This document shows positions 47,090-56,918 of a DNA stretch of 64,000 nucleotides, piece by piece. The translations under genes and the position numbers were made by a program. This stretch comes from Heyndrickxia shackletonii (GTDB lineage Bacteria > Bacillota > Bacilli > Bacillales > Bacillaceae_C): assembly GCF_001420715.1 (NCBI RefSeq), contig NZ_LJJC01000004.1:1611678-1675677 (forward strand), in the 5' to 3' direction. Numbering within the stretch: position 1 is the stretch's first letter; each line of letters opens with the position of its first letter. The notes beneath the pieces were generated by a model. That model ran no database searches. It was not told the origin of the DNA and saw only the letters and a program-made list of their open reading frames with translations.

Positions 47090-48571
47090 TTGAATGAAAT
47101 AGTAATTGATTATTTATCTAGAGAGAAGCGTTTTTCAGTAATTGAAAACAATAAGGTTACAAAAATTAGTATCCAACAACCGACTGATCAATCAAAGGTA
47201 GGAAATATTTATATAGGAAGAGTTGTGGATGTTAAGGTTGGAATGAATGCTGCTTTTATTGACATCGGCGAGGGGAAAAATGGATATCTTCATAGAGATC
47301 AGCTCCCTGCGTATATTCATAGTCATGAAGCGAACAAGGAAAAATTACCGATCTCAAAATATATCCAAGAAGGCAATAAAATTTTGGTACAAGTCAAAAA
47401 AGATGAAACGGATATAAAAGGTCCTCTGCTAACAGCAATCATTGAACTTTCTGGTGAACTAATGATCTACATTCCTGATGGCAATTATATTGCAGTATCT
47501 AAAAAGGTTGATCAAGCTACAAGAGAAAAATGGCAAACCATTGCGGATACGCATAAAAAAGAACATGAAGGCTTTATTATACGTACAGAAGCTGTTAAGG
47601 GCAATGAAAAGGAATGGTCTGGAGAGCTTCAGCTTCTTCGGGAGAGCTATCAAGAAATCGTTCAGGAATCAAAAAATGTTTCCCATCCATCAATTATTTG
47701 GAAAAAACCGCTCTTCTTTGAAGAGGTTCTTCATGAACTGGTAAGACTTAAAACAGGAACCGTGAAAGCGGATGATTACGAAATGTTAAATGATTTGCAA
47801 GAAAGAGCAAAAAAAATCCCAGGTATAAGGTGGGAATATGTCTTACACCAGCAAAAGCAAAATATTTTTTCCGTCTACCATATCGATGAAGAAGTAGAAA
47901 GTGCTTTAAAGAAAATTGTCTGGTTACATAATGGTTCGTATATCATTATTGAAGAAACAGAGGCAATGGTAGTGATTGATGTAAATACGGGAAAATTTAC
48001 AGGGAGTCAAAATTTACAGGATACTGTATTTAAAACGAATCTATTAGCAGCAGAGGAAATTGGCAGACAAATTTCGCTTAGAAACTACGGTGGGATTATT
48101 TTAGTTGATTTTATTGATATGAAAAATAAACATCACCAACAAAAAGTAATCGACGTACTGCAGAAACAATTAAATAAAGATACTAAGTATTCGCGAATTG
48201 TTGGGTTTACGGAACTTGGAATATTGCAAATAACCAGGAAAAAAACGAAAAAGTCTTTACCTGAAACTATTCAGATGGCATGTCCGGTTTGTCATGGCAA
48301 AGGAAAGGTTCATAGTGCGGAGACCATGGCATTCCGCTTAGAACGGGAGTTATGGGAAAGACCATTCCAAGATCATGAAGCAGTTCTAATCGAAATTACA
48401 GAAAATGTTAAAGATATTTTTTGTGGAAAGAAAAATGTTCATTTGGAAAGATTAGAACAAATATTGCATATTAAAATCAACTTTAAAATCATTGATAACC
48501 CGACCCCTGTTTATTATATTCGCCAATTTGGCACGAAAGAAGAAATCTTTGCAGGCGAGATAAGCTGTTGA
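47090..48571 (+). CDS. rng: RNase E/G-family endoribonuclease
   Basis: A 493-residue RNase G-type enzyme that cuts single-stranded AU-rich RNA at 5'-monophosphate ends. It has an S1 domain (~35-125; GNIYIGRVVDVKVGMNAAFIDIGEGKNGYL), the catalytic aspartates in VVIDVNTGKFTG and ILVDFIDM, and the zinc-link CPVCHGKGKV. B. subtilis has no member of this family, though other Bacillaceae do. The start is TTG at 47090 after GCAGGTG. The ATG at 47094 is out of frame. The rplU promoter overlaps its stop codon. Confidence 0.93.
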   Translation: MNEIVIDYLSREKRFSVIENNKVTKISIQQPTDQSKVGNIYIGRVVDVKVGMNAAFIDIGEGKNGYLHRDQLPAYIHSHEANKEKLPISKYIQEGNKILVQVKKDETDIKGPLLTAIIELSGELMIYIPDGNYIAVSKKVDQATREKWQTIADTHKKEHEGFIIRTEAVKGNEKEWSGELQLLRESYQEIVQESKNVSHPSIIWKKPLFFEEVLHELVRLKTGTVKADDYEMLNDLQERAKKIPGIRWEYVLHQQKQNIFSVYHIDEEVESALKKIVWLHNGSYIIIEETEAMVVIDVNTGKFTGSQNLQDTVFKTNLLAAEEIGRQISLRNYGGIILVDFIDMKNKHHQQKVIDVLQKQLNKDTKYSRIVGFTELGILQITRKKTKKSLPETIQMACPVCHGKGKVHSAETMAFRLERELWERPFQDHEAVLIEITENVKDIFCGKKNVHLERLEQILHIKINFKIIDNPTPVYYIRQFGTKEEIFAGEISC

Positions 48572-48596
48572 CAGGAATCTATCATTATGTTAGGAT
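48568..48596 (+). promoter_or_regulatory. Promoter of rplU-prp-rpmA
   Basis: A perfect TTGACA (48568-48573), a 17-base spacer and TAGGAT (48591-48596). The -35 overlaps the rng stop. Confidence 0.75.
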
Positions 48597-48603
48597 TTTA
48601 ATG

Positions 48604-48714
48604 TTATGTTTGTAGCACCCGTGCTACAACCGCACGATTCAGGTGTTAAGTTTTTGCCATGGTCGCAAAACCCCTGCAATTGGCGAGTCTGAGTAAAGTC
48701 GAGGAGGTGCAGGT
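48604..48714 (+). ncRNA. L21 ribosomal protein leader
   Basis: The leader carries a hairpin TGTAGCA/TGCTACA at 48611-48628, then the segment CAGGTGTTAAG...GCCATGGTCGCAAAACCCCTGC with a compact fold before the ribosome site GAGGAGG. This position and pattern match the L21 leader family of Firmicutes, in which L21 is thought to control its own operon. Confidence 0.8.
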
Positions 48715-49023
48715 ATGTACGCAATTATTGAAACTGGCGGAAAACAAATCAAAGTTGAAGAAGGCCAAGCGATTTATGTAGAAAAATTGGCTGCTTCTGA
48801 AGGTGATTCAGTTACATTTGACAAAGTTCTTTTCGTAGGCGGAGAAAATGTAAAAGTAGGAAGCCCACTTGTTGCTGGCGCTACTGTTACAGCTAAAGTT
48901 GAAAAACAAGGACGTCAAAAGAAACTAGTTGTTTTCAAATACAAAGCTAAGAAAAACTATCATAAAAAACAAGGTCACCGTCAACCATACACAAAAGTTG
49001 TCATTGAAAAAATCAATGCATAA
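48715..49023 (+). CDS. rplU: 50S ribosomal protein L21
   Basis: A 102-residue protein that begins [17 protein letters not shown] and contains the L21 signature ([19 protein letters not shown]). It binds 23S rRNA. The ATG follows GAGGAGGTGC. First gene of rplU-prp-rpmA. Confidence 0.98.
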   Translation: MYAIIETGGKQIKVEEGQAIYVEKLAASEGDSVTFDKVLFVGGENVKVGSPLVAGATVTAKVEKQGRQKKLVVFKYKAKKNYHKKQGHRQPYTKVVIEKINA

Positions 49024-49035
49024 GGGTGACTGAAC

Positions 49036-49365
49036 ATGATTCATGTTCAAATTAAGCGAAATTCTGAGGGATACATTACATCTTTTAAGATGAGTGGTCA
49101 TGCAGATTTTGCAAATAAAGGCCAAGATATCGTTTGTGCTGGTGCATCGGCAGTATCTTTTGGCTCTATTAATGCGATTATGGAATTAACCGGTGTTAAA
49201 CCTGTGATTAAACAATCGAATGGTGGATACCTGGAGTGTAAAATTCCAGAAACATTACCTAGTATGACAGCTGAAAAGGTACAGTTATTATTACAAGGTA
49301 TGGTCGTTTCTTTACAAACGATTCAACAAGATTATGGGAAATATATTAAAATAACCTTCGGGTAG
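49036..49365 (+). CDS. prp: Prp, ribosomal-processing cysteine protease
   Basis: A 109-residue protease (YsxB) that removes the N-terminal extension of L27. The catalytic pair is His in SGHADFANKGQDIVCAGASA (about residue 22) and Cys (about residue 34). It always lies between rplU and rpmA in Firmicutes with extended L27. Here the L27 gene indeed encodes the extension LDLQFFA. Confidence 0.95.
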   Translation: MIHVQIKRNSEGYITSFKMSGHADFANKGQDIVCAGASAVSFGSINAIMELTGVKPVIKQSNGGYLECKIPETLPSMTAEKVQLLLQGMVVSLQTIQQDYGKYIKITFG

Positions 49366-49668
<303 letters not shown>

Positions 49669-49678
49669 TAAACGTCTT

Positions 49679-49714
49679 AAAACCCTAATCGTTAAGTCGG
49701 TTAGGGTTTTTTAT
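49679..49714 (+). terminator. Intrinsic terminator after rpmA
   Basis: AAACCCTAATCG pairs with CGGTTAGGGTTT with one G-U pair, followed by T residues. Confidence 0.9.
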
Positions 49715-49868
49715 TAGGGTAATAATGAGCAAATTGGCATTTTCGCCTATTGATCCAAATCTCACATCTAATATCTCTCACCTCCCATCTGAAGACAATG
49801 CATAACTTCTCCATTTTTGGTATACTAGCAAGAAGTAAAGATATGAAGTAACAAGGGGAGCACTGAAA

Positions 49869-50396
49869 ATGAATAATTGGACGGTTGTTGAAGTGCTGCG
49901 TCATGCACGTCATGATTGGATGAACAAATTACAATTAATAAAAGGAAATCTTGCCTTAAATAAAATTGAACATGTGGAACGGTTAATGGAAGAAATGGTA
50001 TTGGATGCTCGTCAAGAAACGCGCCTCTCTAATTTAAAACTTCCAAAATTTGCGGAAATCCTATTAACTTTTAATTGGGAGAAACATCCCTTTCAAATTG
50101 AATATGAAATAATGGATGAATATTGTTCATGGCCGATGGATGATGAAAAGATTTCAAAATGGATTCTAGCTTTTTTTGAAGCTATGGAAAATAGTGTGGA
50201 ACCATTTGGTGAAAATCATTTGTCAATATCAATTGAGTTAAATGAAAAAAATGTACGATTCTATTTTGATTTTAGCGGAACAATAAAAGATATACATTAC
50301 ATAAACAATTGGCTTTCCGAGCAAAAGGCATTTTTAAAAGATATATTAGTAAAAGAAATTAGCGCTGGGAAATTTATTGCTGAAATAATCGTTTAA
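49869..50396 (+). CDS. spo0B: Spo0B, sporulation initiation phosphotransferase
   Basis: A 175-residue protein that moves phosphate from Spo0F to Spo0A in the phosphorelay. The phosphorylated His is in LRHARHDWMNKLQLIKGNL, aligned with His30 of B. subtilis (the second His of that motif, residue 15 here). The C-terminal half is a degenerate histidine-kinase ATP-binding fold. The N-terminus is about 15 residues shorter than in B. subtilis. The ATG follows AAGGGGAG. Its neighbour obg is the usual one. Confidence 0.93.
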   Translation: MNNWTVVEVLRHARHDWMNKLQLIKGNLALNKIEHVERLMEEMVLDARQETRLSNLKLPKFAEILLTFNWEKHPFQIEYEIMDEYCSWPMDDEKISKWILAFFEAMENSVEPFGENHLSISIELNEKNVRFYFDFSGTIKDIHYINNWLSEQKAFLKDILVKEISAGKFIAEIIV

Positions 50397-50431
50397 GCTT
50401 ACGCTATGTTATTTGGTGTTAAAACCGCCCC

Positions 50432-50455
50432 ATGTATACCTGTTCACGTATACAT
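50432..50455. repeat. Inverted repeat between spo0B and obg
   Basis: ATGTATAC and GTATACAT, 8 bases apart. No T run follows, so it does not look like a normal terminator. It may be a protein-binding site or mRNA hairpin. Confidence 0.4.
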
Positions 50456-50517
50456 AAAAGGCAAAACTAATTGAAAATGTAATAAGTACATAAAAAGGAA
50501 GAAAAGGTGGTGCATCT

Positions 50518-51813
50518 ATGTTTGTCGATCAGGTCAAGATTTATGTGAAAGGCGGAGATGGAGGGAACGGAATGGTTGCCTTCCGTCGTGAAAAGTATGT
50601 TCCTAAGGGAGGTCCTGCCGGAGGTGACGGAGGCAGAGGCGCTAATGTTATTTTTCAAGTAGAAGAAGGTTTAAGAACATTAATTGATTTTCGTTACCAA
50701 CGACATTTTAAGGCGAAGCGAGGAGAACATGGTATGTCAAAGGGCCAACATGGCCGCGGTGCAGAAGACATGATAGTAAAGGTTCCGCCGGGCACAGTGG
50801 TAATTGATGATGATACGAAGGAAATTATCGCAGACTTAACAGAACATGGACAGCAGGTGATTGTTGCTAAAGGAGGCAGAGGCGGACGCGGAAATACTAG
50901 ATTCGCAACTCCTGCAAACCCTGCACCGGAAATAGCGGAAAATGGTGAGCCTGGACAGGAAAGATATATTGTATTGGAATTGAAAGTGCTTGCTGATGTT
51001 GGATTAGTCGGATTTCCCAGCGTAGGAAAATCAACATTACTATCGATTGTATCAGCGGCAAAGCCAAAAATCGCAGAGTATCATTTTACGACTATAGTAC
51101 CTAATTTGGGAGTTGTTGAAACGGAAGACGGAAGAAGCTTTGTAATGGCTGATTTGCCAGGTCTCATTGAAGGTGCTCACCAGGGTGTTGGTCTCGGACA
51201 TCAATTCCTAAGGCATATAGAAAGAACAAGGGTAATTGTTCATGTCATCGATATGTCCGGATTGGAAGGGAGGGACCCATATCAGGATTACCTCACAATT
51301 AATCAAGAACTGAAAGAATATAATTTAAGGCTAACCGAAAGACCGCAAATCATTGTAGCAAATAAAATGGATATGCCCGAAGCAGAAGAAAATTTAAAGC
51401 AATTTAAAGAGCAGCTTCAAGAAGATTATCCGATATTTCCAATTTCAGCGATAACTCGTCAAGGACTTAGAGATTTGTTATATGCGATCGCGGATTTATT
51501 AGAAAATACACCGGAGTTCCCGCTTCATGAAATTCAAGAGGCGGAAGAAGCAGGAGTTCATCGTGTTGTTTACAAACATGAAAAGCAGGAAGATGAGTTT
51601 AGGATCACTAGGGATCCTGACGGAGGCTATGTCGTTTCAGGTGAAAAATTAGAAAAGCTATTCAAGATGACGAATTTTAATCATGATGAGTCTGTTAGAC
51701 GTTTTGCGCGTCAAATGCGATCTATGGGAATTGATGACGCATTAAGAGAACGTGGAGCGGTTAATGGTGATATAGTTCGAATCCTTGATTATGAATTTGA
51801 ATTTGTTGAGTAA
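50518..51813 (+). CDS. obg: Obg, ribosome-associated GTPase
   Basis: A 431-residue essential GTPase. It has the glycine-rich Obg fold (~1-157; [16 protein letters not shown] and many GxGG turns), the GTPase domain with [18 protein letters not shown] and NKMD, and the C-terminal OCT domain (~350-428). It works in 50S assembly and, in B. subtilis, in sporulation and stress control. The ATG follows AAGGTGGTG. Confidence 0.97.
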   Translation: MFVDQVKIYVKGGDGGNGMVAFRREKYVPKGGPAGGDGGRGANVIFQVEEGLRTLIDFRYQRHFKAKRGEHGMSKGQHGRGAEDMIVKVPPGTVVIDDDTKEIIADLTEHGQQVIVAKGGRGGRGNTRFATPANPAPEIAENGEPGQERYIVLELKVLADVGLVGFPSVGKSTLLSIVSAAKPKIAEYHFTTIVPNLGVVETEDGRSFVMADLPGLIEGAHQGVGLGHQFLRHIERTRVIVHVIDMSGLEGRDPYQDYLTINQELKEYNLRLTERPQIIVANKMDMPEAEENLKQFKEQLQEDYPIFPISAITRQGLRDLLYAIADLLENTPEFPLHEIQEAEEAGVHRVVYKHEKQEDEFRITRDPDGGYVVSGEKLEKLFKMTNFNHDESVRRFARQMRSMGIDDALRERGAVNGDIVRILDYEFEFVE

Positions 51814-51823
51814 GAACAAATGC

Positions 51824-51870
51824 GCAAGCGCCTTACTCATCCACTAGCCAATAGGCGTTGGAGCTAGACA
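51824..51870 (-). repeat. Short dispersed intergenic repeat, copy 2
   Basis: GCAAGCGCCTTACTC... to GGCGTTGGAGCTAGACA, about 80% identical to copy 1 at 3859-3903, in the same relation to the upstream gene. Confidence 0.75.
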
Positions 51871-51880
51871 TAGAAAAAAG

Positions 51881-51903
51881 GGGTAAAAATACTTATTTTA
51901 CCC
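51881..51903 (+). terminator. Weak hairpin after obg
   Basis: GGGTAAAA (51881-51888) pairs with TTTTACCC (51896-51903). The tail is TTGATAT, so the terminator call is weak. Confidence 0.4.
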
Positions 51904-51935
51904 TTGATATAATTCTTCTTCAGGGGGAACTTGTA

Positions 51936-52388
51936 ATGGAGAAAAAAGAGGATTATCAATTTTTTTTAGTTCGAGAAGATGTACTGCCAGAGGCAATGAA
52001 AAAAACATTAGATGTAAAGGAACTTCTCGAACGCGGAAAGGTAACTTCTGTCTGGAAAGCTGCACAGGAAGCTGGTTTAAGCAGAAGTGCATTCTATAAA
52101 TACAAAGATACTGTTTTTCCTTTTCATACAATTGTAAAAGAGAAAATAATCTCATTATTCTTGTATTTAGAAGACCGAAAAGGAACACTCTCAGAGCTAT
52201 TAGGCATCATTTCTTCACATTCTTGCAATGTCCTGACTATTCACCAAACTATTCCGCTTCAGGGCAGAGCAAATGTCACAATTTCTTTGAATGTTACAGA
52301 AATATCAACCAGTTTGGACGAGTTATTAACGAAGCTCAGACGACTAGAATTTGTAGATAAAGTAGAAATCCTCGGTTCTGGCGCATAA
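51936..52388 (+). CDS. pheB: PheB, ACT-domain protein
   Basis: A 150-residue protein with a short N-terminal helical region that looks like a winged helix ([23 protein letters not shown]) and a C-terminal ACT domain (~75-148; [22 protein letters not shown]). ACT domains bind amino acids. It lies before pheA as in B. subtilis, and its role is likely regulatory in phenylalanine synthesis. The ATG at 51936 has AGGGGG upstream. The frame from 51858 crosses a repeat and hairpin. Confidence 0.92.
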   Translation: MEKKEDYQFFLVREDVLPEAMKKTLDVKELLERGKVTSVWKAAQEAGLSRSAFYKYKDTVFPFHTIVKEKIISLFLYLEDRKGTLSELLGIISSHSCNVLTIHQTIPLQGRANVTISLNVTEISTSLDELLTKLRRLEFVDKVEILGSGA

Positions 52389-52415
52389 GAGGGGATACAA
52401 GGGAGAGGGAATGAG

Positions 52416-53276
52416 ATGAAGGTTGGTTATTTAGGTCCAAGAGGCACATTTACAGATTTAGCAGTCAGGTCCGCTTTCCCTGATCTTGAAGGAATTGCAT
52501 ATACAACCATACCGGAATGTATAGAGGCGGTAAAAAAAGAGGAAGTTGAAATAGCTGTGGTTCCTTTTGAAAATGCTCTTGAAGGATCCGTAAATTTAAC
52601 AATTGATTATTTATTTCATGAAGAAACCGTTCCAATCAAGGCTGAACTTATCGTTCCTATCCAACAGCATTTAATGGTTCATCCTTCTCAGCAAAAAAAT
52701 TGGAGAGAGGTTGAAAAAATCCTTTCACATCCGCAAGCCATTGCACAAAGCCATAAATTTTTATACCATCATTTTAGAGGTGTAACAATTGAACAGATGA
52801 CTTCTACTGCAGCGGCAGCAAAATATATTAGTGAGCATCCGGAATTAAAGATGGCTGCCATCGCAAATAAAATAGCAGCAGAAAAATATAAGCTTACTAT
52901 TGTAAAAGAAAACATCCATGATTACGCCTTTAATCACACTAGATTTATTGTGTTAAGCAGGCATAACGAGGAAAACCTTTCCATTCAATTAAAAAGTACT
53001 TCTGTTGTGAAGACAACGATCATGGTGACCATTCCTACGGATCGAGCCGGCGGTCTGCATCAAGTATTATCTGCTTTTGCTTGGAGACAAATCAACTTAA
53101 GCAAAATAGAGTCGAGACCTTTAAAGACAGGTTTAGGAAATTACTTCTTCATGATTGATATTAACCAAAGCTTTGATGATATCTTGGTGAAAAATGCCAT
53201 TGAGGAAATTGAAGCACTAGAATGCACTGTTAAATATCTAGGCAGTTATCAAACATATAAGGTAGAAGAAATATAA
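52416..53276 (+). CDS. pheA: Prephenate dehydratase
   Basis: A 286-residue enzyme that converts prephenate to phenylpyruvate for phenylalanine synthesis. The catalytic region is TSTAAAAKYI and FNHTRFIVLS (Thr-Arg-Phe). The C-terminal ACT domain has the Phe-binding ESRP motif (KIESRPLK). It is a stand-alone dehydratase without chorismate mutase. The ATG follows GGGAGAGGG. Confidence 0.96.
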   Translation: MKVGYLGPRGTFTDLAVRSAFPDLEGIAYTTIPECIEAVKKEEVEIAVVPFENALEGSVNLTIDYLFHEETVPIKAELIVPIQQHLMVHPSQQKNWREVEKILSHPQAIAQSHKFLYHHFRGVTIEQMTSTAAAAKYISEHPELKMAAIANKIAAEKYKLTIVKENIHDYAFNHTRFIVLSRHNEENLSIQLKSTSVVKTTIMVTIPTDRAGGLHQVLSAFAWRQINLSKIESRPLKTGLGNYFFMIDINQSFDDILVKNAIEEIEALECTVKYLGSYQTYKVEEI

Positions 53277-53312
53277 AAAAGGGTGCCGCAATTTTATTGC
53301 GGCGCCCTTAAT
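53275..53312. terminator. Bidirectional terminator between pheA and niaR
   Basis: AAGGG-GCCGCAA pairs with TTGCGGC-CCCTT around TTTTAT. The minus strand gives six T, and the stem overlaps both stop codons' surroundings. Confidence 0.85.
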
Positions 53313-53850
53313 CATTTTCACCAAAAAGAAATCCTGCCTCTTTTAAGGAATGAATAGCTTCCTGCAGTGTGTCTTCACTTGAGGCTGCAATTGTATGTAA
53401 ATGAATTCCGCCAGTTAAAACAGATAAATAAGAAGCCTGTGTACTTTTTATTTTATCAATAAATTGTTTTACTTCTTTTCGATTGGATACCATAATGGAT
53501 GCTGTTAAGTCCCCATATACAGGATGCTCCACCTTTACGTCTTTTACTGTGACACCGTGATCTACTAATAGATTAAGTTCTTTTTCTGTTTCTTCAGGAC
53601 GATGAACACAAGCTATTATTTTTTCCGGCAAAGCTTTTTCAGCGTGTGTTTCCATATAGATATAGCCTTGACTTGTTGCAATAATCGGTTCCTTTTTTGC
53701 CTTTAAGAGAGTAATATCGTTTACAATAACTTGTCTGCTGACATTTGTCTCTTTTGCGAGGTCACCGCCAGTAATAGGAGATTTACTTTCTTGAAGTAGT
53801 TTCAACAAGTATGCACGACGATCGTCTCCAAGAAGTTTTTTATCTGACAA
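53308..53850 (-). CDS. niaR: NiaR (YrxA), niacin-responsive repressor
   Basis: A 180-residue repressor. It has an N-terminal winged helix (~8-70; ITGGDLAKETNVSRQVIVNDITLLKAK) and a C-terminal 3H domain (~80-175) with His residues in CVHRPE, VEHPVYG and GGIHLHT. In B. subtilis it represses the nad genes when niacin is plentiful. The start is TTG at 53850 on the minus strand, chosen because GGAGGGG lies upstream and the length then equals the B. subtilis protein. A GTGTC-aa-GACAC site lies before nadB. Confidence 0.93.
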   Translation of the reverse strand: MSDKKLLGDDRRAYLLKLLQESKSPITGGDLAKETNVSRQVIVNDITLLKAKKEPIIATSQGYIYMETHAEKALPEKIIACVHRPEETEKELNLLVDHGVTVKDVKVEHPVYGDLTASIMVSNRKEVKQFIDKIKSTQASYLSVLTGGIHLHTIAASSEDTLQEAIHSLKEAGFLFGEND

Positions 53851-53979
53851 AGATCTCCCCTCCAATTCATTCATATAGTTGAATATTATCACATGTATGA
53901 TACTGGGCAAAATAATAGATATTATCTTCGTGTAGGAAAATATGAAATTTAACCCTATGGATAACTTTTCAAAAAAATG

Positions 53980-54085
53980 TCAACGTCTAGCGGATTTCTC
54001 CGTTTCCTCCTTGCGGGTAAGGATATCAGGTGAATTTTGAAATGCTCATTTCACTCATCTGTACGCCGATGCCTAAGGGAGCTTG
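53980..54085 (+). repeat. Dispersed intergenic repeat, copy L3
   Basis: From CAACGTCTAGCGG to CTGTACGCCGATGCCTAAGG. GCGGATTTCTCC and TACGCCGATG blocks match copy L1; TGAAATGCTCATTTCACTC matches copy L4. Confidence 0.65.
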
Positions 54086-54093
54086 CGATCTGC

Positions 54094-55245
54094 TCATTTA
54101 ATCAAATCCTTTTCGTTTCCTCTTTGTAACGAAAGTTGAATAAGAAAATCTGCGAACTCCTTCACATGATGTTCTTCTGTATCTTTTCCGAAAGTAATTC
54201 GAATAAATTCATTTGCTTTCCCTGTACGAATACCTAGTGCTTTCATGGCTGCTGAAGGCTCTTGATGGCCGACCTGACAGGCACTGCCAGTTGAAATAGC
54301 ATAACCATTGCGGTTACTTTCCAACATCGTCCATTGTCCCTCTAATCCGTTCACCCTCATTCCAATAATTTGCGGAAGTTGCATCTTATTATTTGTGGAT
54401 TGATAAATTTCAAAGTGCTCCTGGAAATGATTCAATTTATTCATAAATATTTCTCGGAATTGACTATAGATATTTTGCCGATTTTGCTCATGTATTTTTT
54501 TTGCTGCATAAACAAATGCCGCAATTCCAGGTACATTTACGGTTCCTCCTCTAAAACTATTTTCATGATGAAAGCCTGGAAATACAGGGTTAATGTGGTG
54601 TATTGGATTTATATAAACAGCTCCAACCCCTTTTGGCCCGTAAATCTTGTGACTGGAAAGGCTTAAGCCGTCGAGATAAGGCGTTATTTCCTTTAGTTCC
54701 GTTTTTCCAAAGGATTGGACACAATCACTATGGAAAAGGATATCTCTTTCTCGTAAACAATCGGAAATATCACGTATAGGCTGAATAGTGCCAATTTCAG
54801 AATTAACATGCTGAATGCTAACTAGGATAGTATCTTTTCTTATTGCCCTTTTTAAAGTATCTAAATCTACTATCCCATCTGTGGTAAAGGGAAGATAGGT
54901 AACTTCAAAGCCATCCTTCTTTAAATATTCCATCGCTGAATGTACAGATGCATGCTCAGCCATGGACGTAATGATATGCTTACCATTGTAGAATTTAGTT
55001 TTAGCCAGCGAAATGATCGATAATAAATTACTCTCTGTTCCTCCAGAAGTAAAATAAATTCCTTTCTTATGAACATTAAGTATTTCTGCTAATTCTTCTC
55101 TGCAGTAGCTCAAAATTTGATCAGCACGTGACCCGATGTCGTGAAGACTGCTTGAATTTCCATAATTGTGTTTTGCTATGTTTGCATACAGTTCGACAGC
55201 TTCATCATCCATCGGTGTAGTTGCAGCATAATCAAAATAAATCAA
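54094..55245 (-). CDS. nifS: NifS-type cysteine desulfurase (NAD cluster)
   Basis: A 383-residue PLP enzyme. The PLP lysine is in SLSSHKIYGPKGVGA and the active-site cysteine in STGSACQVGHQEPS. In B. subtilis this paralogue sits divergent from nadBCA and supplies the iron-sulfur cluster for quinolinate synthase NadA. The gene is divergent from nadB, sharing a 92-base promoter region with a likely NiaR operator. The ATG at 55245 follows GGGGAGGAA on the minus strand. Confidence 0.94.
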   Translation of the reverse strand: MIYFDYAATTPMDDEAVELYANIAKHNYGNSSSLHDIGSRADQILSYCREELAEILNVHKKGIYFTSGGTESNLLSIISLAKTKFYNGKHIITSMAEHASVHSAMEYLKKDGFEVTYLPFTTDGIVDLDTLKRAIRKDTILVSIQHVNSEIGTIQPIRDISDCLRERDILFHSDCVQSFGKTELKEITPYLDGLSLSSHKIYGPKGVGAVYINPIHHINPVFPGFHHENSFRGGTVNVPGIAAFVYAAKKIHEQNRQNIYSQFREIFMNKLNHFQEHFEIYQSTNNKMQLPQIIGMRVNGLEGQWTMLESNRNGYAISTGSACQVGHQEPSAAMKALGIRTGKANEFIRITFGKDTEEHHVKEFADFLIQLSLQRGNEKDLIK

Positions 55246-55270
55246 ACTTTATTCCTCCCCAAAAAATCTC

Positions 55271-55298
55271 TTGCTTTCAGTTTAATAATATGTAAATA
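55271..55298 (+). promoter_or_regulatory. nadB promoter
   Basis: TTGCTT at 55271-55276 and TAAATA at 55293-55298, spacing 16. On the minus strand TTGACA occurs at the operator and can serve as the -35 for nifS. Confidence 0.55.
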
Positions 55299-55301
55299 TA
55301 T

Positions 55302-55313
55302 GTGTCAAGACAC
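55302..55313. promoter_or_regulatory. Probable NiaR operator between nifS and nadB
   Basis: GTGTCAAGACAC is a 5-2-5 inverted repeat that overlaps the nifS -35 and lies just after the nadB -10. Its place in the divergent region and the nearby niaR gene make it a good operator candidate. Confidence 0.65.
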
Positions 55314-55337
55314 CTGTTAAAACAGGAGGTAGTATTT

Positions 55338-56918
55338 ATGGAAAAAATAGATATTATTATCATAGGAAGCGGCATTGCCGCTATGCAATTAGTCCAACAT
55401 TTATCTCAGCAATTTCATGTGATGGTTCTCACAAAGTCATCCAAATATAATAGCAATTCTTACTTAGCACAAGGAGGCGTTGCAGCAGCACTATCTAACA
55501 ATGATGATTATAGGCTGCATTATGAGGATACATTAGAAGCAGGCTGTCATTTTCACAATAATAAAGAAGTGTTGGAACTGGTAAAATCCGCTCCTGATCT
55601 TATTCAAGAACTTAAAAAATCTGGTGTCACTTTCGATTTGAATAACAAAGGCGAAATTCTTTTAGGAAAAGAAGGTGCACATTGCAGAAATAGGATTGTC
55701 CATATTAGGGGTGATGCTACGGGAAAGTATATAATGGAATACTTTCTGAACAATATGCCAGGGAATGTTGAAATCAAAGAGCATGAATTTGTATATGAGA
55801 TCATCATCGATCACCAATCAAATAGGTGTATTGGAGTCAAAACAAAAAATGCCGAAAATCAAATTCAACAATATTTTGCTCCACATGTTGTGGTAGCAGT
55901 TGGAGGAATTGGAGGATTATATCCTTATTCATCCAATGCATCTTCGATTACCGGCGATGGTGTTGCTCTAGCCTACCGTGCAGGAGCAGAATTGACAGAC
56001 ATGGAATTCATTCAATTCCATCCAACACTTTTGTATGTAAATGGTACCACACATGGACTTATTTCCGAGGCAGTTAGAGGAGAAGGAGCAATATTAGTCA
56101 ATGAAGATAAGGAAAGAATTATGCTGGGAAAACATCCATACTTGGAACTTGCTCCAAGACATGTAGTAGCAGAGCGAATATATGCCCAATTACAAAAAGG
56201 AAAAAATGTTTATCTGGATATTTCGATGATTGAGCATTTTATGGAAAAATTCCCCACGATATCAGCGTTATGTGAAAAAAATGGTGTTTCCATTGCGAAA
56301 GGGATGATTCCGGTAGCTCCGGGCTGCCATTTTCTAATGGGAGGAATTGTCATTGATTCCGTTGGGAAGACAACCATAAATGGTCTCTATGCAATTGGGG
56401 AAGCTGCCTGTAGCGGTGTACATGGGGCAAATCGATTGGCAAGCAATTCTTTATTGGAAGGTTTATTTTTTGGTAGAAAACTAGCTTACTATTTAAATGA
56501 AACTTTCCATCCTTTCCAGGAAATTAGCTTTGATCAAGTAAAGGTAAACATGGAACAGCAAGTACTCGAATTGCCATCAAAAAAAGAAATACAAACAAGA
56601 ATGATGGAATATGCAGGTATTATCCGAACAAAGGAAAAACTTACAGCATTTTTACGTTGGCTTGAGCAATTTAAAATTAATAGCATTAGCCTTGATACCG
56701 GTTCAATTACACAAATAGAAATTATTTTTATGCTTCTTACTGCAAAGCAAATTGTTAAATCAGCATTATTAAGAACAGAAAGCCGAGGAGGTCATATACG
56801 TAAAGACTTTCCAAATGAAGACGAAACATGGAAGAGACAACATATTATCCAAACGAAAAATAAAACTTTTGTAAGGGGATATCCAAATGAATTTACTCAA
56901 ATTACGGTCCATGCTTAA
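55338..56918 (+). CDS. nadB: L-aspartate oxidase
   Basis: A 526-residue flavoprotein that oxidises aspartate to iminoaspartate in NAD synthesis. The FAD-binding GSGIAAMQLV start, the SYLAQGGVAAAL region, the active-site stretch AVRGEGAILVN, and the conserved GANRLASNSLLEGLFFGRK are present. The dinucleotide motif ends in GSGIAA in place of the common GSGxAG. The ATG at 55338 has CAGGAGG upstream. It overlaps nadC by 32 bases. Confidence 0.96.
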   Translation: MEKIDIIIIGSGIAAMQLVQHLSQQFHVMVLTKSSKYNSNSYLAQGGVAAALSNNDDYRLHYEDTLEAGCHFHNNKEVLELVKSAPDLIQELKKSGVTFDLNNKGEILLGKEGAHCRNRIVHIRGDATGKYIMEYFLNNMPGNVEIKEHEFVYEIIIDHQSNRCIGVKTKNAENQIQQYFAPHVVVAVGGIGGLYPYSSNASSITGDGVALAYRAGAELTDMEFIQFHPTLLYVNGTTHGLISEAVRGEGAILVNEDKERIMLGKHPYLELAPRHVVAERIYAQLQKGKNVYLDISMIEHFMEKFPTISALCEKNGVSIAKGMIPVAPGCHFLMGGIVIDSVGKTTINGLYAIGEAACSGVHGANRLASNSLLEGLFFGRKLAYYLNETFHPFQEISFDQVKVNMEQQVLELPSKKEIQTRMMEYAGIIRTKEKLTAFLRWLEQFKINSISLDTGSITQIEIIFMLLTAKQIVKSALLRTESRGGHIRKDFPNEDETWKRQHIIQTKNKTFVRGYPNEFTQITVHA

